Shown here one piece after another: positions 44,821-53,689 of a stretch of 64,000 bases of DNA. Location: contig JAPPKS010000029.1 in assembly GCA_028819845.1 (NCBI GenBank), positions 199,332-263,331 on the forward strand, written 5' to 3'. How positions within the stretch are numbered: the first letter of the stretch is position 1; every line of letters begins with the position of its first letter. The translations under genes and the position numbers were made by a program. The notes beneath the pieces were generated by a model. The model saw only the letters and a program-made list of their open reading frames with translations, ran no database searches and had not been told where the DNA came from. The stretch comes from Candidatus Poribacteria bacterium. GTDB taxonomy: Bacteria > Poribacteria > WGA-4E > PCPOR2b.

Positions 44821-45747
44821 TTACGGTTTATATAGCTGCTCAGGTTGCCAGCCGGGGGGATAACCCATCGGCCAATCTGAATAGCCAAACAATTCACGGA
44901 GTCCTTCCGGATTTCCACACAGCCAAAAGAACATCTCTGCTGTGTCAAACCAGTCCCTGAATTGCTGGCGCGGCGGCTGAAGGAAGGGGCCGTCAACGCT
45001 ATATTCGGCAGTAGCTGGGTCAAAGTCCGGTTCAACCACCCAGTCTCGCTCCGGTTGAACCGTCCGCCAATAGCAGTATTTCAGCATATTGCGGATTCCG
45101 TGAGCCGTGGATTCGGACCGGCGATGCCAAATTGAATATACGGTGATAAAAATGGTGCCGGCCGGTGCGGCAGTGTTGACCGAAGAACGAATGCTCGAAT
45201 AATGCCCCATGCACCTCGAAAGTGTAAAATAGAAATGCGATGTCGGTACCAGACCCGTCGGTCCGAGTTCTATAGGCGTGTCCTGCGGATAATAGAATAC
45301 CTGAAGGTGATTGAGTGCCGGTCCGTGGCGTGATCCGCCGTCTCTATGCCAGCCCTGTGCTGGTGCGGGACATTCGATTCGGTGATTAGCCACCCCTTTT
45401 GGAAGCATGAAGTTTTTGCCCAACAGCGACCGCACTGCACCTGCAGCCAGCGGGTTGAGAAGAACTTGTTCAATGAACCACTCTTCATTAAGCAGTTCGA
45501 TAGGTTGGCCCGTCGGATGTGCAGTCAAATATTCGTACGTCCTTCGGTTTATCTCGTCCGGAACGGCGTCCTCTAGCATCAGATACCCCATTTTGCAGAA
45601 TTCTACGACATGGTTGTCGGTCAGCGAAGGGGTAATTTCGCTCAAAACCACACCATCTTTCACTTGAAGACCGGGTTTGGAAAGTTCTACGGTATGTGTG
45701 TCAGTTCTCACTGGGTTAATTGCCCCTTTAATCGGCGGTCTTGCCAT
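44821..45747 (-). CDS. Phytanoyl-CoA dioxygenase family protein (canonical HxD)
   Basis: 308 residues of the PhyH superfamily. Unlike the two paralogues in this window it has the full metal triad: H134-R-D136 in GWHRDGG and distal H208 in YSIWHRRSES. The C-terminus is rich in aromatics (GYSDWPMGYPPGWQPEQLYKP). It lies upstream of the amidohydrolase gene on the same strand. It is the member most likely to hydroxylate a substrate in the standard way. Confidence 0.88.
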   Translation of the reverse strand: MARPPIKGAINPVRTDTHTVELSKPGLQVKDGVVLSEITPSLTDNHVVEFCKMGYLMLEDAVPDEINRRTYEYLTAHPTGQPIELLNEEWFIEQVLLNPLAAGAVRSLLGKNFMLPKGVANHRIECPAPAQGWHRDGGSRHGPALNHLQVFYYPQDTPIELGPTGLVPTSHFYFTLSRCMGHYSSIRSSVNTAAPAGTIFITVYSIWHRRSESTAHGIRNMLKYCYWRTVQPERDWVVEPDFDPATAEYSVDGPFLQPPRQQFRDWFDTAEMFFWLCGNPEGLRELFGYSDWPMGYPPGWQPEQLYKP

Positions 45748-46054
45748 CTTTCCATAGTCCCTTCAGTTTCTGTGTGTTACCAAATTATTGTCGTGTCTCA
45801 TTATCAGCGATTTCGTTAGAACTTGCTTAAAAATCCATCTATTTGAACATCAGCAGTCTTTTGCCAAAGCCCCAGAGGGGATCTTCGATCATCAAATCGA
45901 AGATAGTTTTTTCAGTAAAATAGAAACGTCAATTCACGGTACATCGAACACCCCAGCCGGGCGGCAGACTACTGTTGCAGAAATTCGCGCGCCGCTGTAT
46001 CCTTTCCAGAGGTTGAATTTAACAAAATGAAATGAGTGAACTGAATCCATGACG
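45748..46054. other. Intergenic with a repeat-derived hairpin
   Basis: About 305 bases. AAAGCCCCAGAGGGG (45866-45880), a relative of the 30.5 kb repeat, abuts a nine-base perfect hairpin ATCTTCGAT-CATCAA-ATCGAAGAT (45881-45904), followed by AGTTTTTTC. On the plus strand this looks like a terminator, but both flanking genes are on the minus strand. No gene was seen. Confidence 0.55.
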
Positions 46055-46495
46055 TCATCCGTCCCGATTTGAACGCTCCTGCGATTGTGAAGGCGTATGC
46101 TGATGGACGGAAGACACTCCTTCTGGGTGTGGGTCGGGCGGTTCGGCTGGATTTACAATGTAGTCAAAACTCAACCACAAACTGCGAGAATACCGGAAGA
46201 AGAAGATAGGAAAAAGTACACAGAAGACAGTCCAAAGAATAGCGTTTAGATAAAATGCGATAGGCGTCAAATAGTTCAACGCAAAAAAACCGGCAAATGC
46301 CATGATAATCGTCGCGCCGTAGTTAATATACATCGCCCCGACAAAATATCCCATCTCGCGCTCAAATTTGAAATGGCAGCGACTACACTCCGAGCACATT
46401 TTGAACATACCGGAAAACAAATTGCCTTCACCACAAGATGGACATTTAAGGCGCAGCCCCGCGCTAAAAATTCCGCGCACACTGTGTTTCCGCAT
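46055..46495 (-). CDS. DUF983 family membrane protein
   Basis: 146 residues. The N-terminal zinc-ribbon pattern (LKCPSCGEGNLF and CSECSRCHFKFE) followed by two hydrophobic helices (IIMAFAGFFALNYLTPIAF and ILWTVFCVLFPIFFF) is that of DUF983 proteins. GYFVGAMYINYG and RYSRSLWLSFDY are conserved family segments. The function is unknown. No operon partner. Confidence 0.88.
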   Translation of the reverse strand: MRKHSVRGIFSAGLRLKCPSCGEGNLFSGMFKMCSECSRCHFKFEREMGYFVGAMYINYGATIIMAFAGFFALNYLTPIAFYLNAILWTVFCVLFPIFFFRYSRSLWLSFDYIVNPAEPPDPHPEGVSSVHQHTPSQSQERSNRDG

Positions 46496-46809
46496 GTATT
46501 GTTCCGCCTCCTTGAACTCGCGCCTTCAATACGTTATAATTTGCGTTGCGACTGAATCCTTATTCTAGCACAGCTCGTCAGGGATGTCAATTCAGTCTTG
46601 ATACCGGGCGGCAATGAATTTTCCTGACGGGTCTCAATCAATTCCACGCCGACGCTACCCCGAAAATGAACCGTAGGCGCCCACGCACCTCCCGGCAAAT
46701 CTGTTCGGTATTCACGCGGTTAATGCGGTTCCATGATGTAGGCGTTCCAAAACGAGCGCAAACGTAGTTTACGGCATATTCCAAACACATTTTAGAACTC
46801 ATTGACTGA
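46496..46809. other. Intergenic, no gene recognised
   Basis: About 315 bases between the divergent DUF983 and lpxK genes; expected to hold both promoters, but none stands out. Confidence 0.4.
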
Positions 46810-47967
46810 ATGAATTACCTTCAACCGATTGCATTGCGGATTAACGCGTACGTCAATAACGTCATCACTGGAAGGCAAAAGGGTCCTGCGCCCGTCCTTA
46901 TCCAATTCGTGCTAACACCGATGAGTTGGCTTTACAGCGTTGTCGTCAGAGTTCGGAACAGACTCTACAGTTCAGGGATGCTCAAAGTAAAGCGGTTGCC
47001 CTGTCCTATTATCAGCGTGGGGAACATCGTTGCCGGCGGCACCGGTAAAACACCAACCGTAATCTGGATTGCCAAGCATCTTCAAACCAAGGGATACCCT
47101 GTAGCGGTGTTGCTGCGGGGATATGGGCGGCAATACCGGTCGGCAATGACAGTTGTCTCGGATGGGAATCAAATACTCGGTTGCGTTGAGGAATGCGGCG
47201 ATGAGGCGATGATGATTGCCCGAGCCGTGCCCGGATGCATCGTCATCGTCGGCAAAAACCGATACGATGCAGGGTGCGCTGCCATCCGGATGATGGGCGT
47301 CTCGACGGGGGTACTAATCTTGGACGACGGCTTTCAGCATCGCCGCCTGTATCGCGGCCTCGACATCGTCACGGTAGACAGCACACAACCGCTTGGTAGC
47401 GGTAAATTGCTGCCGGCAGGCACATTGAGAGAGACGAACGCTGCGTTGAAACGCGCTGACGTCGTTTTGCTCACGCGAACCGATCAGCAGTTAGCTCCAA
47501 CTTTTCAATCTACTAGACCCGCTGCTTCGAAGAGTGCCGCATTGGAAGGCATCGTTGATCCGGACAATTTTTACGAAAGCCGCCATTGTCCAACGGCGCT
47601 CTACGAATTGAAATCGAGGCAACCTATCCCGCTGGATTGGCTGAGCGGGAAGCGCATACTCGCCGTGTGCGGCATCGGTGCACCCGACGCATTTGCCGAA
47701 ACCCTTCGCCAACATGGCGCCGCGCAGGTTACTCTCATCGCATACCCCGATCACCATCGGTACCGCTTGGACGACTATAAGCAGATTAGCGCCCAATTCG
47801 GCGAGATCGGCGCGGATATGATAGTGACGACTGAAAAGGACGCCCAACGAATGGCCGGTTTCGAAGGGTTGAGGTGCTTTGTGTTAGCAGTTGCACTGGA
47901 GATTACCAAGAACCAAATCGGGTTCAGCCGCCGGCTGATGCACGCTATTCGCCCGACGCATTCTTAA
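46810..47967 (+). CDS. lpxK: Tetraacyldisaccharide 4'-kinase
   Basis: 385 residues. LpxK phosphorylates the 4' position of the lipid A precursor at the inner membrane. The Walker A region is GNIVAGGTGKTP (about 71-82), followed by LLRGYGRQYRSAM, GDEAMMIAR and LILDDGFQHRRLYRGLDIVTVD, all diagnostic. A hydrophobic N-terminal segment probably binds the membrane. Its presence argues for an LPS-containing outer membrane. No other lipid A gene is adjacent. Confidence 0.95.
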   Translation: MNYLQPIALRINAYVNNVITGRQKGPAPVLIQFVLTPMSWLYSVVVRVRNRLYSSGMLKVKRLPCPIISVGNIVAGGTGKTPTVIWIAKHLQTKGYPVAVLLRGYGRQYRSAMTVVSDGNQILGCVEECGDEAMMIARAVPGCIVIVGKNRYDAGCAAIRMMGVSTGVLILDDGFQHRRLYRGLDIVTVDSTQPLGSGKLLPAGTLRETNAALKRADVVLLTRTDQQLAPTFQSTRPAASKSAALEGIVDPDNFYESRHCPTALYELKSRQPIPLDWLSGKRILAVCGIGAPDAFAETLRQHGAAQVTLIAYPDHHRYRLDDYKQISAQFGEIGADMIVTTEKDAQRMAGFEGLRCFVLAVALEITKNQIGFSRRLMHAIRPTHS

Positions 47968-48070
47968 CACGCCTCGCACGTCTCATGTTTAAATTCGACA
48001 TTTGACACAAATTGTGGTAAACTACGGCGCAGGCGTCAACGGCGAATCACCCAAAAAGGAGAGGTACGGT

Positions 48071-48388
48071 ATGTACGTTATCATCGCACCAATTCAGATT
48101 AAGGATGGACACAGAGATGCCTTCATAGAAGCCATGCTGGACGATGCTAAAGGCTCAATGAAAAATGAGCCCGGCTGTCTGAGATTTGATGTGATTCAAG
48201 ACAGCGGCGACCCGAATCGCATATGGCTCTACGAGGTTTACGTAGATGAGGCAGCGTTTGAAGCCCATCGTCAAGCCCCCCACTTCATTAAGTGGCGTAA
48301 TACCGTTGAGGACTGGCGCGATGAAGGCCCCAAGGGCGCCGGTTTGGGTAGTTACAACATTTGGCCCTCGGACAGCGACTGGAAATAG
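48071..48388 (+). CDS. Antibiotic biosynthesis monooxygenase (ABM) domain protein
   Basis: 105 residues from ATG 48071, with AAAAAGGAGAGG just upstream; an ORF extending to 48002 lacks support. MYVIIAPIQIKDGHRDAFIEAM, EPGCLRFDVIQDSGDPNRIWLYEVYVDEAAFEAHRQAPHF is the ABM dimeric alpha-beta-barrel sequence, as in YgiN-like quinol monooxygenases. The histidine of FEAHRQAPHF is conserved. The substrate is unknown. Confidence 0.9.
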   Translation: MYVIIAPIQIKDGHRDAFIEAMLDDAKGSMKNEPGCLRFDVIQDSGDPNRIWLYEVYVDEAAFEAHRQAPHFIKWRNTVEDWRDEGPKGAGLGSYNIWPSDSDWK

Positions 48389-48529
48389 AACTTGTTAGTA
48401 ACATCACAATCCAACGCAGCACCACACGGTAGGAGCGATCTCCGAATCGTGACACCCTCCGGTCAATTAATTGTTCCAACCGCCCCTAACCCATCCTTTG
48501 TAAGGAGGGGAATAGCAACTAACATCCTC

Positions 48530-48544
48530 CCCCTTGCCAAGGGG
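48530..48544. repeat. CCCCTT/AAGGGG-type intergenic hairpin
   Basis: CCCCTT-GCC-AAGGGG, perfect, preceded at 48493-48510 by a partial relative (TCCTTTGTAAGGAGGGG). Same type as 78-98 and 28099-28119. Confidence 0.6.
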
Positions 48545-48632
48545 AATCAATTGAGTGAATAGGGAGGGATCAACCGACCGAAAAGGGAGGGCGATAGTTT
48601 TCTTATAGCCTTCACTTCTCCGCTCCCTATCG

Positions 48633-49283
48633 TCAAGCGTCGGTTGACGCAGCCACCCAGCGAATTGCTTGACTGACCAGCTTTCGGTAGTTTGGATTTC
48701 CGTACGCCATCGCGTCGTGCCCGTGTTGGATGTATACAATCGGGGAGTTTCCATAACGATGCGTCCAGCCTAGTACCGGCGCACTGTCCTGATGCTCTGT
48801 GCGAAGCAGGACATGTACCTTTGGGTCGACGGTATAACCCTTGTAAGTTTCGTCCTGTATCTCAAAATCCGCGATTCCCTTCGTCACAGGGTGATTGGGG
48901 TCGGCGATTTTTACACTGTATCGAACATCGTGCCTGACCGTATTTTCGCCCGTTGTCCAGACCCCGCCGACAATTCGATTGAATTCATCCCATTCCCGGA
49001 ACGAGATTAGCGCGTGGTGCAGTGAGACTATGCCAACGCCGTGATTTAACAGCTCCACGTATGCCGCACGCTGTGCGGGCGTGATTTCCTGCCACATGTC
49101 GTAAAATACAAGCGCATCATAATCCTTTGCGCCTTCTATACTCAGATGTTGGAACGCATTTGGAAAGGTCTCGGCTTCATAGCTGAGATTTTCAAAGCTG
49201 TCGAACATTTCCCAGAACGGTTCCGGTTGGAAATCGTGTCCGCCGGTAATCACTAACACGTGGTTGTTTTGCTTTGCGGTCAT
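48633..49283 (-). CDS. ThuA-domain protein
   Basis: 216 residues. The ThuA fold, related to class I glutamine amidotransferases, is shown by HVLVITGGHDFQPEPFWEMF, DALVFYDMWQEITPAQRAAYVELLNHGVGIVSLHHALISF and TYKGYTVDPKVHVLLRT. YIQHGHDAMAYGNP is the conserved C-terminal motif. ThuA-like proteins occur in sugar metabolism loci. It follows the TVP38-like, GDPD and TIM-barrel genes on the same strand. Confidence 0.9.
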   Translation of the reverse strand: MTAKQNNHVLVITGGHDFQPEPFWEMFDSFENLSYEAETFPNAFQHLSIEGAKDYDALVFYDMWQEITPAQRAAYVELLNHGVGIVSLHHALISFREWDEFNRIVGGVWTTGENTVRHDVRYSVKIADPNHPVTKGIADFEIQDETYKGYTVDPKVHVLLRTEHQDSAPVLGWTHRYGNSPIVYIQHGHDAMAYGNPNYRKLVSQAIRWVAASTDA

Positions 49284-49338
49284 TTTTTAGCTCCTGAGTT
49301 GATAACTATTGGAAAAATCCGTATGAAGTTCGATCCGC

Positions 49339-50058
49339 TTAAATTTTTTTTCGTTTGCGAATTAAAGCCGGTATAAGCGATATGAGAACGATGAAGACGC
49401 CTGCGCCCGCTAGGTACAGCAATGTCAACCTGATATTTCCTTCGCCGACGTTTACAGCAGCACCGAGTTGGACGAAAGCAACTGTACCGGGCAGCATGCA
49501 GATCCACGAAACCAGAATGTACGTGGAAAACCGGATCTGCGTGAGTCCGTATGCGTAATTCTGTAAATTGAAGGGAAAGATTGGAACGAGCCGCGTTATC
49601 ATCAACATGCGCCAGCCCTGTTCCTTAACCCCGTTGTCAATTTTCTGAAAATGCGCGTTGCCGGCAACCCAAGAGGCAACCATCTCACGGGCGGTATAAC
49701 GGGCAATCAGAAATGCACACGAGACCCCAATAGCCGATCCGATTGAGGCGTAGACCGTGCCCCAGAGCGGTCCAAACGCGAGCCCGGAAAGTGCGGTTAC
49801 GGGCAAGCCCGGCAAAAAGAACACAACTGCAGCCACATAAAAGCCGATAAAGGTCAGCGGTCCGATTGCGCCAAAACTGTCAATCTTTTCCTTAATTCTC
49901 GGGATATTTTCTAATCTTAGATATTCAGCCGCGCCCGAGAATCTCAAACCCCCGTACACAACACCAATTGCAGCCAAAGCGATAATCAGTTTGATTAGGT
50001 TTTTGTTCATCCTGCTATTCCATTTGAGAACGCCATTCTCAGAATCCAGCCATGTCAA
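49339..50058 (-). CDS. TVP38/TMEM64 (VTT-domain) membrane protein
   Basis: 239 residues from a TTG whose bases overlap the stop of the upstream GDPD gene (TTGA), implying translational coupling; ATG 50010 (MNKNLIKL) is the alternative start. A hydrophobic N-terminal helix, FFLPGLPVTALSGLAFGPLWGTVYASIGSAIGVSCAFLIARY and TRLVPIFPFNLQNYAYGLTQI are characteristic of the VTT/SNARE-associated family related to DedA. It probably acts in membrane lipid movement. Confidence 0.87.
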   Translation of the reverse strand: MTWLDSENGVLKWNSRMNKNLIKLIIALAAIGVVYGGLRFSGAAEYLRLENIPRIKEKIDSFGAIGPLTFIGFYVAAVVFFLPGLPVTALSGLAFGPLWGTVYASIGSAIGVSCAFLIARYTAREMVASWVAGNAHFQKIDNGVKEQGWRMLMITRLVPIFPFNLQNYAYGLTQIRFSTYILVSWICMLPGTVAFVQLGAAVNVGEGNIRLTLLYLAGAGVFIVLISLIPALIRKRKKI

Positions 50059-50852
50059 CGGTTTTCCAAGAACCCTCTGATTTTCGGGACATTATCCGTC
50101 CACATACCGCCAATCTCGTTCCGCAGCAACCACGCAACATCACGACGGGAGTGAACGAATCCGCCTTCAACCATAATGTTCCTCGCTTTGAGTTTCCTGA
50201 CGTTGCGTTTCAGGCAACGGATGAAAAAATCGCAGAGCGAGAAGTGATTCACCTTGTTCCATCCGATTATGATTCTGTTGGCGTTAATGGATGCCGCTGC
50301 CTTTAGGAGATTTGCCGCGGGATTAATAATGATTGCGCTTGTTTGAAGTGTTGGTTCAAGCTGTTTGGCTTGGACGAGGAGGTGTTTCCGAGAATAGAAT
50401 GTCAAAAGGCCAACTAGGTGGAGGAGGTTAAATCGCCGAATCCGTTCTACAACGATACCGATAAGTTCTACTGAATCCACCTTCGGTTCAATGTAACACG
50501 GCATTTGGGTTTCCGCGGCGAACGAGAGTGTCTGGTCGAGATGTGCGACAGGTTCATCGGAATCGAGCACCTTGAGCGTTTGCACATCGTGCCAAGTAAG
50601 TTCATTGAGCGGTGATGAACATCCTGTGACTTCCTGAATACTTCCGCGGTTAAAACCGGTATGGATGATAATCGGCTCTTTGTCTTTGGTCAATCGCACA
50701 TCGCACTCAAAAGCGTCAGCCCCGTCTTCAAACGCCTGCCTGAAGGCGGCTATTGTGTTCTCAGGCCCCCGTTCCAACCCGCCGCGGTGCGCCAGTATTC
50801 GGGGCGTTACAACGGAATTTCCACTGTTGAGTTCGTGATGGGTGTGGCGCAC
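50055..50852 (-). CDS. Glycerophosphodiester phosphodiesterase family protein
   Basis: 265 residues. The GDPD TIM barrel is shown by ILAHRGGLERGPENTIAAF and DAFECDVRLTKDKEPIIIHTGFNRG. The first catalytic histidine (AHRGG) and metal glutamate (PENT) are present, as is ECDV. The second catalytic motif reads HTGFNR instead of HDxxxxR, so an aspartate is replaced by threonine. It cleaves glycerophosphodiesters if active. Coupled to the TVP38-like gene downstream. Confidence 0.88.
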   Translation of the reverse strand: MRHTHHELNSGNSVVTPRILAHRGGLERGPENTIAAFRQAFEDGADAFECDVRLTKDKEPIIIHTGFNRGSIQEVTGCSSPLNELTWHDVQTLKVLDSDEPVAHLDQTLSFAAETQMPCYIEPKVDSVELIGIVVERIRRFNLLHLVGLLTFYSRKHLLVQAKQLEPTLQTSAIIINPAANLLKAAASINANRIIIGWNKVNHFSLCDFFIRCLKRNVRKLKARNIMVEGGFVHSRRDVAWLLRNEIGGMWTDNVPKIRGFLENR

Positions 50853-50894
50853 AGTTATTTACTTTCGGCGTGAGTTGAAGGTTCCCGTTTGGTG

Positions 50895-51686
50895 TCACAT
50901 CGCAACAATCCGCCGCATCCGTTCCGCAACATCAACCTGATGCGCCCAATCGCCGCCGACTTCGTGGATAACATATCCATCGTATTCGACTGCTCTTAAA
51001 TTGCGCATCACGGATGGCCAGTTCGTGTCCCCGTCAAGCAGGTTGACAAATTGATGGTGGTCGCGTTTAAAGTCCTTGAAATGCACGCGCACGATTCGAC
51101 CCCCAAGCTCGCGAATCCAATGTTCAGGGTACCCGTAAGCCATCATGTTGGCGGTGTCGAGGTAGGAGCGGACCCATTCGCTGTCAATTTCATCAATAAA
51201 GTCACACATCTCTCTGGAGCTAAGCAAGAATTTATTCCATACATTTTCCAAACCGATGACCGCCCCATGTGACTCGGCAATAGGCGCCAAATCGCTCAGA
51301 ACAGACGATAAGTTTTCCCAAACCCCCAGATATGTGCCTTCGTCGGTCAGTTGTCCCGGGTGCAACAGAATTGCTTCGACACCGAGCGCCTCGGCAATTT
51401 CAAGGCTTCGGACGACCGATTTGATGCCTTTCGCCCGTTGTCCGGAGTTCAGGCTGAGTAGGTTTCCACGATCTTGATAATTGGCGGCGACGCTGCTAAT
51501 TTCGATTCCCGCCGCGGCACAGCTTTCGCGAACCGCTTTTAGCTCAGATTCGCTCATATTGATGTCCATATCCCTGTCCTCTTCAAAGCACAGTTCAACT
51601 GCGTCATAACCCGCCTCTTGGCATAGCGCGAGCGTGTCGGCAAGTGGCATACTCCCAAGAATGATTTGGGTAACACCAATTTTCAT
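50895..51686 (-). CDS. Sugar phosphate isomerase/epimerase family TIM-barrel protein
   Basis: 263 residues of the xylose-isomerase-like AP endonuclease 2 superfamily. DAVELCFEEDRDMDINMSESE, GVEAILLHPGQ, VIGLENVWNKF, VRSYLDTANMMAYGYPEHWIRELGGRIVRVHFKDF and GYVIHEVGGDW carry the usual metal-binding E, D, H and E residues. The substrate is unknown. It starts the minus-strand group of GDPD, TVP38-like and ThuA genes. Confidence 0.88.
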   Translation of the reverse strand: MKIGVTQIILGSMPLADTLALCQEAGYDAVELCFEEDRDMDINMSESELKAVRESCAAAGIEISSVAANYQDRGNLLSLNSGQRAKGIKSVVRSLEIAEALGVEAILLHPGQLTDEGTYLGVWENLSSVLSDLAPIAESHGAVIGLENVWNKFLLSSREMCDFIDEIDSEWVRSYLDTANMMAYGYPEHWIRELGGRIVRVHFKDFKRDHHQFVNLLDGDTNWPSVMRNLRAVEYDGYVIHEVGGDWAHQVDVAERMRRIVAM

Positions 51687-51936
51687 CTTTTCTCCTAATT
51701 AAACCACATTGCGGCGCTTTATTGTGCGTCGTTATGACTGTCGCCGCCGCAGATTATATCACAGTCGGTGTCAATGCACAATAAAATCACAGACACGGAA
51801 CGCTCAACCTTCCGCATCTCAAACAACGCCGAAAATTCGGCTTGTCATTTGAAAATACATATGATATCGTTGGGACGATAATGAATGTGTTGTCATTCAC
51901 GTAGTTTAGAATATCTGATGTGGTCGGGTGGATACG

Positions 51937-52428
51937 ATGGCAAAGCAATCGGAAGAGGCAATCGCGCTCAAAGAGGTTCTCGCCAATCGAACCCGAGAGG
52001 GCATCCTTTACGAAAAACTCACCGGCAAAAAAGATTGGGTTCACTGTTTCGCTTGCGGGCACAACTGCAGAATTCCGCCCGGTAGAGATGGTATCTGCCG
52101 CGTTCGGTTTAATAGGGGCGGCGCGCTATACGTCCCGTGGGGTTACGTGGGCGGGCTGCAAATCGACCCCGTCGAGAAGAAGCCGTTCTTCCACGCTCAT
52201 CCGTGCGGCGGATATTGGATATGATGCTCGGCTACACTAGTGCACGCAGGCAATTTGCCCGGGCGCGTTGGGCGGTATGAGAATACCTATTGTCCGGGCT
52301 GTAATGCGTTGCTTATTCAGCGGTGGAGATTTAAGGTGCTGATGAATCGGGTGGAAGACGGTGCGTGCCCCAATTGTGAGACCAAGATTCGCGGTGTGTG
52401 GAACAAGGCAATGCTGAATTCCTCATGA
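51937..52428 (+). pseudogene. amrS: Remnant of an AmmeMemoRadiSam-type radical SAM gene with deleted core
   Basis: From ATG 51937 the sequence KDWVHCFACGHNCRIPPGRDG, then FNRGGALYVPWGYVGGLQIDPVEKKPFFHAHP, matches the N-terminal part of the radical SAM protein of the AmmeMemoRadiSam system. After PCGGYWI a TGA (52222-52224) follows. In the same frame the text resumes HAGNLPGRVGRYENTYCPGC, LIQRWRFKVLMNR, ACPNCETKIRGVW, which is the family C-terminal zinc-ribbon. The whole radical SAM core between them, including the CxxxCxxC cluster site and roughly 250 residues, is absent. An internal deletion is the simplest explanation. A 95-residue peptide could still be made. Confidence 0.82.
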
Positions 52429-52453
52429 GACAAATTCAGTCAGCTCGCGGGCA

Positions 52454-53689
52454 TCAAACATTGCGTAGTCCCTGCTGAATGACCTCCGCTGTCTCTTTAG
52501 CCACAATAATCTCCTCGTTCGCCGGTATAACGAGAATCTTTGCCCGGCTTTCAGGCGTGGAGACCTCACCTTCGCCGGTGTGCGCCTCGTTCTTTTGCGG
52601 ATCCAAATGAATGCCTTGCCATTCTAGCCCATCGCAGATTGCCCTGCGGGCACTTGCGCTTTTTTCGCCAATTCCGCCGGTGAACGCAATGATGTCAACC
52701 CCGCCGAGTGCGGCAATATATGCGCCGATGTACTTTTTGACGCCGTAATAATAGGTCTCCAGCGCCAAGCGGGCGTCATCGTTGCCCGCTTTTGCCGCTG
52801 CTTCAATGTCGCGAACGTCGCCGCTGACTCCGGAGATTCCAAGCAACCCGGATTCATCGATCAATTGGCGGCGAATCTCCGTTGTGTTCCACCCCTCCTC
52901 GTCCATGACATAAAGCATCGCGAACGGATCAAAATCACCGCTCCTTGTCGCCTGGATGAGTCCGTATTGAGTTGAAACCCCCATTGTTGTGTCAATAGAC
53001 CTGCCGTCGCGGATGGCGCATATTGAAGAACTCCCGCCGAGGTGGCAAGAGATGATTCGGGGGGAAGCGGTTTTTCGAGTCGGGTCGTCTCCGTTGAGCG
53101 ATGCACCAAGAAGCTGCGGCGCGCGCTCTGCGATGTAGCGGTGCGAGGCACCGTGAAACCCATAGCGGCGGATGTGGTGTTTCTCCACCCATGTACGTGG
53201 CACGCCGAATTCGTAAGCGTAGTCAGGGATGGTCTGGTGAAACCATGTCTCTAAAACGGCGACTAAAGGTGTATTTCGCGCCAATTCTTGAAACGCGCGG
53301 ATGGACGCGATGTATGCGGAATTGTGCAGCGGAACTAGCGGAACGTATGCCTCTAGCGCTTCCATTACCTGTTCCGTAATGAGGGCGGAACGCCGGATAC
53401 CCTTGGCAAAAACAGTTTTGAAGCCTACACCCCCCAAGGCACCAAGATTGCCAATCGCACCCGCTTTGGGATGGGCAATCATCTTGATGCTGTGTGCGAT
53501 GGCAGCGTCATGGTTCGGTGCCTCAATTGTGCCGCGCAAAACCAGTTTGTTAGGCGCGGTGTGCGTGAACGGCGACGGGGAATTGCCTATCCTTTCTACA
53601 ACTCCCTTGATAAGCGTCTCTGACGTTTTAACATCAATAATCTGGTATTTGAACGATGTGCTGCCAACGTTGGCGCAGAGTATCAGCAT
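52454..53689 (-). CDS. ackA: Acetate/propionate kinase family protein
   Basis: 411 residues. Family motifs are present: NVGSTSFKYQIID at the start, GFHGASHRYI, CHLGGSSSICAIRDGRSIDTTMGVSTQYGL, TRSGDFDP and IIAFTGGIGEKSASAR. Several depart from classical AckA (NAGSSSLK, HLGNGAS, DTSMGFTPLEG), so this is a divergent subfamily. It converts acetyl phosphate and ADP to acetate and ATP, or does the equivalent with another acyl group. No phosphotransacetylase is adjacent. Confidence 0.88.
   Translation of the reverse strand: MLILCANVGSTSFKYQIIDVKTSETLIKGVVERIGNSPSPFTHTAPNKLVLRGTIEAPNHDAAIAHSIKMIAHPKAGAIGNLGALGGVGFKTVFAKGIRRSALITEQVMEALEAYVPLVPLHNSAYIASIRAFQELARNTPLVAVLETWFHQTIPDYAYEFGVPRTWVEKHHIRRYGFHGASHRYIAERAPQLLGASLNGDDPTRKTASPRIISCHLGGSSSICAIRDGRSIDTTMGVSTQYGLIQATRSGDFDPFAMLYVMDEEGWNTTEIRRQLIDESGLLGISGVSGDVRDIEAAAKAGNDDARLALETYYYGVKKYIGAYIAALGGVDIIAFTGGIGEKSASARRAICDGLEWQGIHLDPQKNEAHTGEGEVSTPESRAKILVIPANEEIIVAKETAEVIQQGLRNV

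Noticed and set aside
45881-45904. Hairpin plus T-run as a terminator
   Set aside because: The T-run is on the plus strand, yet both neighbouring genes are on the minus strand, so there is no transcript for it to end.
52222-52224. TGA in the radical SAM remnant read as selenocysteine
   Set aside because: It falls at the deletion joint, not in a redox motif, and no SECIS-like stem was found; a broken gene is simpler.
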